The notes under the pieces were generated by a model. It did not search any database. It was given only the letters and a program-made list of their open reading frames with translations, and had not been told where the DNA came from. A DNA stretch of 64,000 nucleotides from DASRJW01 sp964567755 (lineage in GTDB: Bacteria > Krumholzibacteriota > Krumholzibacteriia > G020349025): positions 1 through 64,000 of the forward strand of contig CAZMNW010000001.1 of assembly GCA_964567755.1 (NCBI GenBank), in the 5' to 3' direction. The position numbers were made by a program, and so were the translations under genes. Positions 34,901 through 45,166 of this stretch are shown in pieces; the stretch's first letter is position 1; every line of letters starts with the position of its first letter.

Positions 34901-37071
34901 GGAGACGCTCCGGCAGGGATGGCGCTCGTGCCGGACGGCGCCACGCCGGTGTGCTTCTCGATCCAGGCAAAGAGCTCCTGGTGCCACAGCCTGCTGGCCT
35001 GGGGCTTCAGGATCCAGTGGTTCTCGTCGGGAAACACCACCAAGCGCGCCGGCACTCCTTTGGCGGTCAGCACACCGTAGAGCTCGATGCCTTGGGTGAC
35101 GGGGACGCGATAGTCCTTCTCGCCGTGGAGCACGAGCGTCGGCGTGCGGAAGTGGGCGGCATACTGATTCGGCGACCAGCGCTCGATTCGCTGCGGATCT
35201 TCCCACGGGAAGGCACCATAATTGTTGGCACGGCCCCAATGCGAATCGGACGCGAACTGCCCCATGAGATCGTAGACGCCGGCGTGACTCACGAGCGCCT
35301 TGAATCGATCCGAATGGCCGAGGATCCAGTCCACGAGGTAGCCGCCATAGGATCCCCCCGCGGCCGCCATGCGCGTCGAATCGGCCAAGCCCTGCGCGAT
35401 CATCCAATCAGTCGAGCGCATGATGTCCGTGAAGGGCTTGTCGCCATGCGCGCCCAAGATCGACTCGCAAAACTCTTGCCCGGCGCCAGTCGAGCCGTGG
35501 AAATTGACCAGCGCAACGAGGAACCCGCGCGAAGCCAGCAACGCCGCATTCCAACGATAATGAAACTGATCGAGCCAGGCGCCGTGCGGTCCGCCGTGAA
35601 TCGCTTGCAGCAGCGGCAGCGGAGTTCCGTTGACGTAGCTCGGCGGCAGAACAACGAACATCTGCACCGGATCCCCACCGGCGCCGGCGAATGTCACGTC
35701 GCGCACGCTGCCGAGGTCGAGCGACGCCATGAGCTCGGCGTTGAAGCTCGTGAGAGCGCGCGCTCCGCTGCCGTCGGACTTCGCGGTCCAGATTTCACCC
35801 GGCTGTGTCAGAGTGTCATGCGAGAAGTACAGCCGGCCCCCGGGTGCGACGGCGACGTTGCCCGTGTTGCCCCCGCGCACGAGCAACCGTGGCGTCCCGC
35901 CGCCGATCCCGAGCGCATAAAGGTGCGACCGGCCCTGTGACACGGAATGGAAATACAAGGTCCTGTCATCGAGCCCGCAGGTCCAGCCGTTCGGCTGCGC
36001 GTCCCACTCGGCGCTGAGCGGGCGAATCGTGCCCGACTTGCGTTCGTAACTCGCCAGATGCGTGAAGTCCGGATCGATCTCCGGCCGGCGCGTGCGGCCG
36101 AAGACAATGAAACGGCCGTCGGGCGTGTAGCGCGGCCGCAGGTCGTCGGCGGGGTTGTCCGTGGTCAGCCGGCGCGCCGCGCCACCCGAAGTCGGCACGA
36201 CGAGAACGTCCATGTCCATGGTGCGGTGCGGTGATTCGGTGACATTGGCGCTGAATGCGATCTCGCTGCCATCGGGAGCGATGTCCCATGTGCCTGCGGG
36301 ATCGTCCAGATCCATGACGCGCGTCGAACTGGGCAGGAGATCCGTGATCTTGCGCGAGTCGAGATCGACGACGAAGAGATGGGGCACCATGCCATCCGTC
36401 AAGGGATGGTCCCAGTAGCGCCACAACCGGCTCTCGCTGCGCTGTGCCCGCGTTTTGTCTTGCTTCTGTTCGTCCAGCCGCTTCTTCACCGCGACGAAGT
36501 CGTCGTTCAAGTCCGGCCACGTGGAAGCGAGGAACGCCAAACGTCCCCCGTTCGGGAACCAGCGCGGATCGGACACGGCGACAGGAAGCTCGGTGACGCG
36601 CTCCGGCTCGCCGCCGCCCATGGAAAGCAAATAGAGCTGCGCCGGATCCTCGCCACGCTTCGACACGTACGCCAGCTGCTTGCCATCCGGGCTCCAGCGC
36701 GGGCTCGAATCGGGACCTTCATTGGTCGTGAGCCGCCGCGGGGCTATTTTCTGCGTGGTGTCGAGCAGCCAAAGATCGCCTTGGCCCTTGTTGCTTTCCA
36801 TCGAATAGCCGGTGACGGTGAACGCCAACCAGCGACCATCGGGGGAAACCGCCGGAGCACCGACTCGCTTCACGGCCCAGAGATCCTCGATGGTCATCGG
36901 CCGGCGAAGCGAGCTGGCGTTCGCATCGCTCTGCGGCGTCGACGCAACGCCTGCGGCCAAGAGCACGTCGAGGAACGCCATCACACGCAGACGACGGCGC
37001 AAACGGGGCGCGCTCCGCCTCGGGTTGGTCGCGGCGAGCTCGCGGGTTTCCCGATCCCGATGGCACGGCAT
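34885..37071 (-). CDS. S9 family peptidase (prolyl oligopeptidase / acylaminoacyl-peptidase type)
   Basis: 728 residues from ATG 37071, preceded by GGAGGTG. A long basic N-region and a short hydrophobic stretch (MAFLDVLLAAGVAST) predict export. Residues ~50-450 form a WD40/PD40-like propeller (GRWLAFTVTGYS, SPRWSPDGKQLAY, DLRPRYTPDGRFI). The hydrolase domain has the nucleophile in GGSYGGYL, a later Asp region and the His in FPDENHW. Such enzymes cleave short peptides, often in the periplasm. The upstream M6-like peptidase gene lies 61 bp away on the same strand. Confidence 0.92.
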   Translation of the reverse strand: MPCHRDRETRELAATNPRRSAPRLRRRLRVMAFLDVLLAAGVASTPQSDANASSLRRPMTIEDLWAVKRVGAPAVSPDGRWLAFTVTGYSMESNKGQGDLWLLDTTQKIAPRRLTTNEGPDSSPRWSPDGKQLAYVSKRGEDPAQLYLLSMGGGEPERVTELPVAVSDPRWFPNGGRLAFLASTWPDLNDDFVAVKKRLDEQKQDKTRAQRSESRLWRYWDHPLTDGMVPHLFVVDLDSRKITDLLPSSTRVMDLDDPAGTWDIAPDGSEIAFSANVTESPHRTMDMDVLVVPTSGGAARRLTTDNPADDLRPRYTPDGRFIVFGRTRRPEIDPDFTHLASYERKSGTIRPLSAEWDAQPNGWTCGLDDRTLYFHSVSQGRSHLYALGIGGGTPRLLVRGGNTGNVAVAPGGRLYFSHDTLTQPGEIWTAKSDGSGARALTSFNAELMASLDLGSVRDVTFAGAGGDPVQMFVVLPPSYVNGTPLPLLQAIHGGPHGAWLDQFHYRWNAALLASRGFLVALVNFHGSTGAGQEFCESILGAHGDKPFTDIMRSTDWMIAQGLADSTRMAAAGGSYGGYLVDWILGHSDRFKALVSHAGVYDLMGQFASDSHWGRANNYGAFPWEDPQRIERWSPNQYAAHFRTPTLVLHGEKDYRVPVTQGIELYGVLTAKGVPARLVVFPDENHWILKPQASRLWHQELFAWIEKHTGVAPSGTSAIPAGASPSPQH

Positions 37072-37132
37072 GCGAAGCACCTCCGGAGAGCGCAATGGAC
37101 GCTGTGGGGGCGCCCGGCATTCTAGCGCGAAC

Positions 37133-39595
37133 TCAGCGCGCTAGCACCATCTTGCGCGAAAAAGTCTCGGCCCCGATCATCGCCTGGCAATGATAAATCC
37201 CGGAAGGCACGGGACGCCCCTGGGCATCCGTCCCATCCCAATCCACGTGGTGGGGTCCCACCGCGTAATCGCCGCGCGTCAAGTCGCAAATCCAGCGCCC
37301 GGCGATATCGAAGACTGCAACGCGAACGGAACCCGGGATGGTGACGGCGAAACGCACCCGGGTGGACGGGTTGAAGGGGTTCGGCAGGTTGGAAAGCCCT
37401 GGAGCCGTGGGGAGAATGTGCCCATCGCGCGCATGCGGTGCTGCATCCGTGCCCGGGCACGCTTCGAGGGAACAGCGATCGGGGCCAATCGACACCGATT
37501 GGAACGCGGTTCCGGCGCGGCTCGATCGGGTGCTTGGGCAAGGCTCGGGAGAACAGGTCGTGCTGCCCACGCGGTACTGCCATAGACCGGGTTCGCACGG
37601 CAACTGCACGACATGCGAATGCGCGGTCCCCGTTCCAGTTCCAAGAAATGTCTCCGGCACGGTTTCGCCTGGCCGGATGAGCTCGATCGTGTCGTCGCCA
37701 TTCGTCGCGACCGACGTCGTCCATGCGAACTCGAAGGTCAGATTGCAATCCTGCGCCAGGATGCTCGGCACCGCCGCGCTCGTGATGTCCCACACCGTGA
37801 AGCCTCGGGTGGACTGATCGGTCTTGAACACCTTCCCGGTGCCGTCATGACTGTCGAGCTTCACTCGGTAAGCCGTGCCGAGAGGTTGCACGGCATTGAA
37901 GGCGTGCTCGAACAGTCCGCGATTCTCCAGGTTCATAGCGATGGACTTGAAGTTGCCCCCCAAACGATCCGAGATGTAGAGGTCCACGAACGACGCACAG
38001 TGCAGAGCGCCGCTCCAGACGATGTCGAGAACTTCACCCCGAGCGACGAATTCTCCCCCGTCGGGGGACACGAGATCCTGTTGGCGAGCGATCGATGTGA
38101 CCTCGAGCAAGATCGCTCGGCTGCCCGGCTCGTAGCGAATGTTCTCGAAGCTGAGCCCGGTGGAGACGGCCTGAGTCGTGAACTCATTCGAGAAGCGGTT
38201 GGTATTTGGATTCGTGGCGCAGGAGAACTGGGTCTTCGCGAGCGGGGTTCCGGGGCCCCAAAAATCCTCGGCCGAGCCGCGATGACAAGGATCAGCCTCC
38301 ATGGGACTCAGCCATGTCATGGGGTCGGCTTTCATGGGCGTGTCGATCATCGAGCCATGGCCTCGCGGCGGGTGGATCCTTCCCACAGGACTCTCGAGGC
38401 GCCACACACCGCGCGCGTGCCAGATGAGCAGGCCCGCCCCGCCGTATTTCCGGTCGAAATCTCCGGGTCGGTCCTGGGGTTGGTAGTTGACGAGGACGAA
38501 ACGCTCGCCTTTGTAGCCGCCCTCCGGTGGCGCCACCCAGAGATTGACGGCGTTGTACGGCGCGCCCCGATCGCGAAAAGGCGGGATTCGGATTGTCTGC
38601 CCGCTCACGACCGGACCGAAGGAGATCTGTCGCAGCCAGCCGAGGCGCTCCAATTCCTCCGGGTGATAGGGAAGAAAGCCCTCGTCAGGCGGAAGCGGGC
38701 CATTCGTTTCGTTCGGACCCTTGCCGGCGAAGCCCGAGTAGTGCCCGTAATTCGTCCAGCTCGACTTCGTCGGCAACTGACCGCAGCCACTCCCAGCCGG
38801 CCCATCGCTCCCGGCGACATGATCCGCGAGGATCAAATGTTGATGCTCGTGCTGCACGATGGCCTCGATCCGCGGCGGCGTGACCACCCCAGGCCATTCG
38901 CCGCCTTCGGCTCGGAACATGGTGAATGCAATCGTTCCGCTGAATCCGGAGTTGGGGCTGCCCGGGTAGATCACGATCGGAGCTGCCCCTCGCGGCCCGG
39001 GGGCGCAAGCGTTGGAGCTCACACATTCGTAGCTGATCAGGATCAAGTAATCGATGGTCGACAACGGAAGGGTCCCCCATGCCTGCGAGTACTCGCGCTT
39101 AATGATGGCGAGAACATCGCCCGCCATGCCACCCATGCCCCCGGCGGCGACGTAATCACACGAGGGACGCGGGGCCTGCCAAGCGGTGTCGAGGAAGCCA
39201 CGATTCACTTCGGCGGTCGGGTCAGGACGCTTGAGCACACGCACACTGGAGCGGAGGTTGCCGTTGCTCGCGAAGTCGAGAAAACCCTCGTAGTCGATGG
39301 CGAGCTTGTCTGCCCAGGCGGGGAGTGTGGTTGCTTGCGGGCCTCGGCCGTCGCAGCCGGGGGCCGAAAGATAATCGACGAAAACTAGAGCGGTTTCACA
39401 ACCGATGCGACAGCCGGCGGTCGCGATCGCATCGGGCCAGAGCCCCGTCTCGACTTCGCATTCGCTCGCGGCATCCGCGTGCACGAGAGACGGATCCATT
39501 CCAAGCCCATCGAAGACGAGGATGCATGCGAGCGTTCGCAGGATTCGAAAAACGTGCCCGGCCGAGAACAGCCGCTGCACTCGCTCCCGGTTCAC
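37133..39595 (-). CDS. Secreted M6-like metallopeptidase with FlgD-like sorting tail
   Basis: 820 residues. After an N-terminal signal region (ILRTLACILVFDGLG), the zinc motif HEHQH (HExxH) appears at about residue 250, followed by a GHYSGF/ELERLGW context like immune-inhibitor-A-type M6 peptidases. Around 310-470 lies FVLVNYQPQDRPG and LLIWHARG. The C-terminal module has NLPNPFNPSTRVRFA, IAGRWICDL and PSGIYHCQAM, the FlgD-like Ig sorting tail also found in the 21.5 kb protein. It probably digests extracellular protein. It is likely co-transcribed with the S9 peptidase. Confidence 0.78.
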   Translation of the reverse strand: MNRERVQRLFSAGHVFRILRTLACILVFDGLGMDPSLVHADAASECEVETGLWPDAIATAGCRIGCETALVFVDYLSAPGCDGRGPQATTLPAWADKLAIDYEGFLDFASNGNLRSSVRVLKRPDPTAEVNRGFLDTAWQAPRPSCDYVAAGGMGGMAGDVLAIIKREYSQAWGTLPLSTIDYLILISYECVSSNACAPGPRGAAPIVIYPGSPNSGFSGTIAFTMFRAEGGEWPGVVTPPRIEAIVQHEHQHLILADHVAGSDGPAGSGCGQLPTKSSWTNYGHYSGFAGKGPNETNGPLPPDEGFLPYHPEELERLGWLRQISFGPVVSGQTIRIPPFRDRGAPYNAVNLWVAPPEGGYKGERFVLVNYQPQDRPGDFDRKYGGAGLLIWHARGVWRLESPVGRIHPPRGHGSMIDTPMKADPMTWLSPMEADPCHRGSAEDFWGPGTPLAKTQFSCATNPNTNRFSNEFTTQAVSTGLSFENIRYEPGSRAILLEVTSIARQQDLVSPDGGEFVARGEVLDIVWSGALHCASFVDLYISDRLGGNFKSIAMNLENRGLFEHAFNAVQPLGTAYRVKLDSHDGTGKVFKTDQSTRGFTVWDITSAAVPSILAQDCNLTFEFAWTTSVATNGDDTIELIRPGETVPETFLGTGTGTAHSHVVQLPCEPGLWQYRVGSTTCSPEPCPSTRSSRAGTAFQSVSIGPDRCSLEACPGTDAAPHARDGHILPTAPGLSNLPNPFNPSTRVRFAVTIPGSVRVAVFDIAGRWICDLTRGDYAVGPHHVDWDGTDAQGRPVPSGIYHCQAMIGAETFSRKMVLAR

Positions 39596-39750
39596 GAACC
39601 CTCCCGCCGCCTGTATCGCGGCGAACCCAGGCGAGCGAAATATAGTCCCCGTTTGGCCGACGCTGCAAGCAACTCGACGGATCCAGGCTCGTGCGTGTGC
39701 GATACTGTCGCCAAGAACCTTTTCTACCGCTTTTCGGACTGCCGAGGTCG

Positions 39751-42700
39751 ATGAAGACGAAACCCCGCATCGTCGTCCTCTGGGCGCTGTCGCTTTTCTG
39801 CATCGGGGCCAGTCGGTCGGCGGCGGCCGAAGCGAATGCCGGCGGCGTCTCTCACGATTGGGCGAGCTACGTCAATCCATTCGCTGGCACCGACGGGCAC
39901 GGACACACTTATCCGGGCGCGTCGCTTCCATTTGGCATGGTGCAGCTGAGCCCGGATACGCGATTGAGCGGCTGGGACGGCTGCTCCGGATACCATTGGA
40001 GCGACAGTCTCATTTACGGTTTTTCGCACACACATCTGAGCGGAACGGGCGTTTCCGACTACGGCGACATCCTGTTCATGCCGATCGTGGGCAGCGTGCG
40101 TCTGAACAATGGAGCCGGCGGCGATGCGGGCTCCGGCTACGGGACGACGTTCGACAAAGAAACCGAACGCGCAGCTCCCGGCTGGTATGCGGTGCGACTC
40201 GACTCTGGAATCGACGTCGACCTCACCGTCACCGAACGCGCTGGGATGCATCGATATCGCTTCCCGCCAGGCGAGCCCGCACGCGTCATCGTCGATCTCG
40301 CGCATCGTGACCTGGTGCTGGATGCCGGACTCCAGATCACGAGCCCGACACGGATCGAGGGCTGGCGCCGCTCGAGCGCTTGGGCGCGCGATCAGATCAT
40401 CTACTTCTCGGCCCGATTCTCACGACCGTTCGAAGGCGGCACCGTCACGGACGGCGACAGTCTCGGAGGTGTGGTCCACGAGATCGAGGGCAAGAACGTC
40501 AAAGGCATGCTGTTCTTCGGTTCCGAAGGCGGCGATCTCCTGATCAAGGTCGGGATCTCGGCCATGGACATCGAAGGCGCCCGGCGCAACCTCGACAGCG
40601 AAATCCCCGACTGGAATTTCGACGCCGTCCGGCACGCCGCCCGCCAACGGTGGAATGAGTCGCTCGGACGCCTCGAGGTATCTGGCGGTACCGAGCCGCA
40701 ACGCATCATCTTCTATACGGCCTTGTATCACAGTCTCCTGACACCGAACGTATTCTCCGACGTCGACGGCCGCTACCGCGGCATGGACGGCGCCGTTCAC
40801 ACCGCCCAGGGCCGGCGCCAATACACTGTCTTTTCGCTTTGGGACACGTTTCGCGCCACGCATCCATTGCTGACTCTGCTCGAACCCGAGCGCACCGGCG
40901 AGTTCGTCGCCACCTTTCAGGCCCAGTACGAGCAAGGGGGTCGATTGCCCGTGTGGGAGCTCGCGGGTAACGAGACCGACTGCATGATCGGCTATCACTC
41001 GGTGTCCGTGATCGCGGACGCCTGGCGCAAAGGCATCGGCGGTTTCGATGCGGAGAGGGCTCTCGACGCCATGATCGCGAGCGCCACACGCGACCACTTC
41101 GGGCTCGCCATGTACCGCCGCCAAGGCTTCATTGGCGCCGAGGACGAGCCCGAATCGGTGTCGAAGACTCTCGAGTATGCCTACGACGATTGGTGCATCG
41201 CCCAGATGGCCGAGGGTTTGGGGCGCGACGACGTCGCGCGTGAATTCTCACGCCGAGCGCAGTCGTGGCGCCATCTCCTCGATCCGGCGACGCGTTTCAT
41301 GCGTCCACGCGTCAATCAACGCTGGCTCGAGCCGTTCGATCCGCGCCGCGTCGACCTGCACTACACCGAAGCGAACGCCTGGCAGTACAGCTTCTTCGTG
41401 CCACACGACGTTCCGGGATTGATCGAGGCCATGGGAGGCGAGGAGTTTTTCATGGCGCGACTCGATTCGCTCTTCGAGGCCGAGAGCCAGACCACGGGGC
41501 GCGAGCAAGCAGACATCACCGGGCTCATCGGCCAGTACGCGCACGGCAACGAACCCAGCCACCACATGGCATGGCTCTATCACTATGCCGGCAGACCCGA
41601 TCGATCGGCGCCGCGCGTGCGCCAGATTCTCGACACCTTGTACGGCCCCGGCGCCGATGGTCTGTGCGGCAACGAAGACTGTGGCCAGATGTCCAGCTGG
41701 TATGTGCTGAGCGCCATGGGCCTGTATCCGGTGTGTCCGGGCTCGAACGAGTACGTGATCGGTGCGCCCTTGTTCACCTCGGTCACGTTGCACCTGCCCG
41801 GCGACCGGCGGTTCCTCATTCGCGCTCGGGCGGCGGAGAACGGTGGCAACCTGGGTGCGGCGATGTACGTGCGCTCGGCACGCCTGAACGGCGATGACCT
41901 GAACCGCACCTTCATTCGTCACGACGAGATCGTCTGTGGCAAGGAGCTCGAGCTCCGGCTCACGTCCAATCCAGATTCGCGCTGGGGGCGCCGGGCGGAC
42001 GAGCGTCCGGGGCGCGGACCCGAGGCAGGCCAGGCGCGTGGCACGTCGCGAGCCGATCGCGCCCTCCCTGCACCCTTCGCGCGCGCGAATGCGGATGTGT
42101 TTCACGACAGCTTGGTCGTGGGCTTGGATTGTGCGGATGCCACTGCACGGATTCTCTACACGCGCGCAAGTGCCGTGGGGATGGATGCGGCGCCTGCGAC
42201 ATGGAAACGTTATGACCAGCCGCTCGTGTTGCGTCAGAGCGCGCGCGTGCGTTTCGTCGCCGAAAAGGGCGGCCAGCGCAGCCCCGTGGTCGAATCCGTG
42301 TTCCACCGCCTGCCGAACTCGTGGAGCGTGCAACTCGAGAGCCAACCGAACCCCCAGTACACCGCCGGTGGGTCGCAGGCTCTCGTCGACGGCTTGCGAG
42401 GCAAACCGAACTGGCGGCTCGGCGCCTGGCATGGCTACCAGGGTGCCGATTTCACCGCGGTCGTGGACTTTGGCTCCGTCCAGAAGCTGCATCGCGTCGG
42501 TGCCGGTTTCCTACAGGACGTGGGATCGTGGATTTGGATGCCCACCGAAGTCGTCATGAGCGTGTCCGTGGATGGCAAGCGCTTCAAGCAGGTGGCACAG
42601 CTGCGACACGAGATCGCGGACACCCAGCCGGGAGTGGTCGTGCGCGATCTCGTGAGCGACATCGGCGCGGTACGAGCACGTTACCTGAGGATCGTGGCTC

Positions 42701-42783
42701 GCAACTTCGGCGCCATCCCGGAGTGGCATCCGGGCCACGGCGGCAACACCTTCATCTTCGTCGACGAGATCCTCGTCGAATAA
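39751..42783 (+). CDS. GH92 alpha-1,2-mannosidase with F5/8-type domain
   Basis: 1010 residues from ATG 39751, which begins a signal peptide (VLWALSLFCIGASRSAAAEA). The GH92 N-domain reads YVNPFAGTDGHGHTYPGAS, then FGMVQLSPDT and YGFSHTHLSGTG. The catalytic region contains GNETDCMIGYHSV, GNEPSHHMAWLYHYAG and CGNEDCGQMSSWYVL, with PVCPGSNEYVIG. The family is calcium-dependent and trims mannose from glycans. After a linker, the last ~150 residues resemble a discoidin (F5/8 C) carbohydrate-binding domain. It stands alone, divergent from the M6 gene. Confidence 0.93.
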   Translation: MKTKPRIVVLWALSLFCIGASRSAAAEANAGGVSHDWASYVNPFAGTDGHGHTYPGASLPFGMVQLSPDTRLSGWDGCSGYHWSDSLIYGFSHTHLSGTGVSDYGDILFMPIVGSVRLNNGAGGDAGSGYGTTFDKETERAAPGWYAVRLDSGIDVDLTVTERAGMHRYRFPPGEPARVIVDLAHRDLVLDAGLQITSPTRIEGWRRSSAWARDQIIYFSARFSRPFEGGTVTDGDSLGGVVHEIEGKNVKGMLFFGSEGGDLLIKVGISAMDIEGARRNLDSEIPDWNFDAVRHAARQRWNESLGRLEVSGGTEPQRIIFYTALYHSLLTPNVFSDVDGRYRGMDGAVHTAQGRRQYTVFSLWDTFRATHPLLTLLEPERTGEFVATFQAQYEQGGRLPVWELAGNETDCMIGYHSVSVIADAWRKGIGGFDAERALDAMIASATRDHFGLAMYRRQGFIGAEDEPESVSKTLEYAYDDWCIAQMAEGLGRDDVAREFSRRAQSWRHLLDPATRFMRPRVNQRWLEPFDPRRVDLHYTEANAWQYSFFVPHDVPGLIEAMGGEEFFMARLDSLFEAESQTTGREQADITGLIGQYAHGNEPSHHMAWLYHYAGRPDRSAPRVRQILDTLYGPGADGLCGNEDCGQMSSWYVLSAMGLYPVCPGSNEYVIGAPLFTSVTLHLPGDRRFLIRARAAENGGNLGAAMYVRSARLNGDDLNRTFIRHDEIVCGKELELRLTSNPDSRWGRRADERPGRGPEAGQARGTSRADRALPAPFARANADVFHDSLVVGLDCADATARILYTRASAVGMDAAPATWKRYDQPLVLRQSARVRFVAEKGGQRSPVVESVFHRLPNSWSVQLESQPNPQYTAGGSQALVDGLRGKPNWRLGAWHGYQGADFTAVVDFGSVQKLHRVGAGFLQDVGSWIWMPTEVVMSVSVDGKRFKQVAQLRHEIADTQPGVVVRDLVSDIGAVRARYLRIVARNFGAIPEWHPGHGGNTFIFVDEILVE

Positions 42784-42811
42784 TCCGCGCTTCCCGCCTC
42801 GGCGCTGCCAC

Positions 42812-44071
42812 TCACTCTCGGCCGCGGCGGCGCAGCATTGCCACCGCTTCGACGTGATCCGTGCGCGGGAAGAGATCGACGAGACGCAGACTACGAAGCG
42901 CGAAGGCCGGCGCCAGTAGCTCCAGATCGCGCACCAAGGTCTTCGGATTGCAAGAGACGTAGACCAGCACGGGAAAGTCCCTGCCGAGGAGGCGCTCGAT
43001 CACGGGCGCCGTGAGTCCGCGCCGCGGAGGATCGACGACGACCGCATCGGCCGCCTGCACGTCGTGCGTCTCGAATCCTTCTTCCGCCGCGGCGGCGACA
43101 AAACGGATGCGGTCGTCGAGGGCATTGCGACGCGCCGCCTCGACGCCCTCGCGCACCGCGGCCGGGTTGCGCTCGATTGCGACCACGTGCGCTCCACGCT
43201 GGGCCAGCCGCAGACCAATCGGACCATAGCCGGAGTAGAGATCCACGATGCGTTGGTCGCGCACGTCGCCCAGGACGCGCAGGACTTCCGCGTACAGCAC
43301 GTCCGCCTGTTCATTGTTCACTTGCGCGAACGACCCCAACGTCGTGCGAAAGATGAGTCCGCCAGAGCGCTCCTCCATCCACTCGCGACCGGCGAGAACC
43401 TCGCTCCGGCTGCCGAAGATGACGTTCGTGCGCTCGGCATTGGTGTTCTCGACCACGCCGACGAGACCAGCATTGGCGAAACGCTGCATCAATTGGTCCG
43501 CCAAACGTTGCACCGGTGCGCTGCCCGCTTCGCGTACCACGAACCCAGCCAGCATCTCGTTCGTGCCGCTCGCCACCCGCGCCACCAAATGTCGCAGCAC
43601 ACCGCGATGCAGGATTTCGTCGTACACGGGGACACGCAATCGTCGCATGAGATCGCGCGTCACGAGCGCCAACTCCAGCAGACGTGGATGCTGCACGACA
43701 CACGTCTGCAGGTCCACGATGCGATGGCTGCCCGGTTCGTAGAAGCCGCAAACGAGCCGACGTGCCTGGCGCGCGAACGGCAGCTTGAGCGACGTGCGCC
43801 ACAGGAGTGGCTTCTGCGCGCCCAGAATCGGGAGCATCGCGTCGCTGGTCGCGAGTGTTCCCGCGGCCAACAGGGCCCGAAATGCATTCTCCTTGCGTTC
43901 CAGCTCTTGGGCATAGGTGAGGTCGAGCCGATTGCAACCCCCGCAGGGTCCGAAATGCGGGCAGTAGACGCGATCTGTCGTGTCCGCGCGCGCCGCCTCG
44001 AAATGCACGAACGCGTCCGGGCGAGAACGCCGGGGTTTGTCATCCTTCTCGCGACCGTTGCGCGCTCGCAT
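42812..44071 (-). CDS. RNA m5U methyltransferase (TrmA/RlmD family) with Fe-S cluster motif
   Basis: 419 residues. The N-terminus has CPHFGPCGGC and a fourth Cys in DLQTCVVQHP, the 4Fe-4S ligand pattern of RlmD. The methyltransferase domain has VDLYSGYGPIGLRLA, VVVDPPRRG, the catalytic Cys in YVSCNPKTLVRDL, and the base Glu near FPRTDHVEAVAML. The family methylates uridine at C5 in rRNA or tRNA. Which RNA is unclear. A TRAM domain is not seen at the N-terminus. It is convergent with the mannosidase. Confidence 0.92.
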   Translation of the reverse strand: MRARNGREKDDKPRRSRPDAFVHFEAARADTTDRVYCPHFGPCGGCNRLDLTYAQELERKENAFRALLAAGTLATSDAMLPILGAQKPLLWRTSLKLPFARQARRLVCGFYEPGSHRIVDLQTCVVQHPRLLELALVTRDLMRRLRVPVYDEILHRGVLRHLVARVASGTNEMLAGFVVREAGSAPVQRLADQLMQRFANAGLVGVVENTNAERTNVIFGSRSEVLAGREWMEERSGGLIFRTTLGSFAQVNNEQADVLYAEVLRVLGDVRDQRIVDLYSGYGPIGLRLAQRGAHVVAIERNPAAVREGVEAARRNALDDRIRFVAAAAEEGFETHDVQAADAVVVDPPRRGLTAPVIERLLGRDFPVLVYVSCNPKTLVRDLELLAPAFALRSLRLVDLFPRTDHVEAVAMLRRRGRE

Positions 44072-44286
44072 GTGCACTCCCTGGACTGCGTCGACATTGC
44101 ATCCGCGCTACGTCGCGCTGACGTCCGTGACGAGCGATCGTAGCTGCGCCACGGATCGAGGTCCATGGTGTCGGTCGAATCGTGGTGCTAAACTGCGTTT
44201 CTGTGGCTCTGTGGGCCGAATCGCTTGACCCGGCTGCCGTGGCCTGGATGGCCTCGAAACGTGCGGCAGGGCCACGGGAGTCATCC

Positions 44287-45027
44287 ATGCCTCGAATTTA
44301 CGCCATCTCGATCTGTTTGCTCGCGCAGGCACAGCTACTTTTCACAATCACCGGTGAAGAGCCGATGCAACGTGACTACGGTCCGCCCGCCGGGCCAATA
44401 TCCTGGCAAGACGGCGAGCCTATCGAACAAAAACTTGCGGCGAAGACCTTCCCCAATCGACGGGTGCTCGGGACCCCTCGGGAGCCTTCATCGGTGAAGA
44501 TGGTGCAGTTGCATGATGATCGCCCGTACGGCGAGCTTCCGGACCAGAGCGTATGGCTGGCTCGCTATGATTCCGTCTCGGTCGTCGCCCCAGACAGCAA
44601 CAGTTCTGTCGTCGTCACCCTGTCCTGCGCCTTCAAGGCTGACACTGGAGAGCTTCTTTGCGCTTTCACCGATGCGTCATCGCAGTGGGTGCGATCTTCG
44701 GAAGCGACCGGAGCCACCACTTCTTTTTTGGGGAAGATGTACCCGGCCCGCTGCGAAGACTTGCGCTCCAATGTCCAGGACGTTCTTGCGACGTACTGGT
44801 GGCAGTTCGGTATCGATCCTCGACGGCTCGGTCAGATCATCGTTCGTCCGCGCTTCAACAACAACGAACTCCGATCCTTGATCCTCATAGAACCGCCATC
44901 GAACGTGTGGATCGTCGAGGCGCTCGGAAGATCTTTCCTCGAGAGCCATGGGAAACTGTTGACGACGCAGGTCTATCTCTTTCGAGATGGCGACCTCAAG
45001 GGGCTGTTCGGTGCTTATCGCCCTTGA
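44287..45027 (+). CDS. Small exported hypothetical protein
   Basis: 246 residues from ATG 44287, giving a signal peptide (IYAISICLLAQAQLLFTI). The mature part is mixed alpha/beta with two cysteines in VVTLSCAFK and ELLCAFTD, probably a disulfide. The C-terminal half has a repeated pattern of short strands (IIVRPRFNNNELRSLILIE). No family recognised. It lies between the divergent RNA methyltransferase and the MsrAB gene. Confidence 0.6.
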   Translation: MPRIYAISICLLAQAQLLFTITGEEPMQRDYGPPAGPISWQDGEPIEQKLAAKTFPNRRVLGTPREPSSVKMVQLHDDRPYGELPDQSVWLARYDSVSVVAPDSNSSVVVTLSCAFKADTGELLCAFTDASSQWVRSSEATGATTSFLGKMYPARCEDLRSNVQDVLATYWWQFGIDPRRLGQIIVRPRFNNNELRSLILIEPPSNVWIVEALGRSFLESHGKLLTTQVYLFRDGDLKGLFGAYRP

Positions 45028-45166
45028 CCGCTCTAGGCGGGCGGCCTGGGAGGTACGCGGCCACCCCACCCTGGTTCTCCACGCCGCTGGCGAGCGGAGA
45101 GGGTGGTCGGGAACAAACGTGGCGCGCTTGCGGTTCTGCACATCGTCGGCACGAGGAGGTACAGAG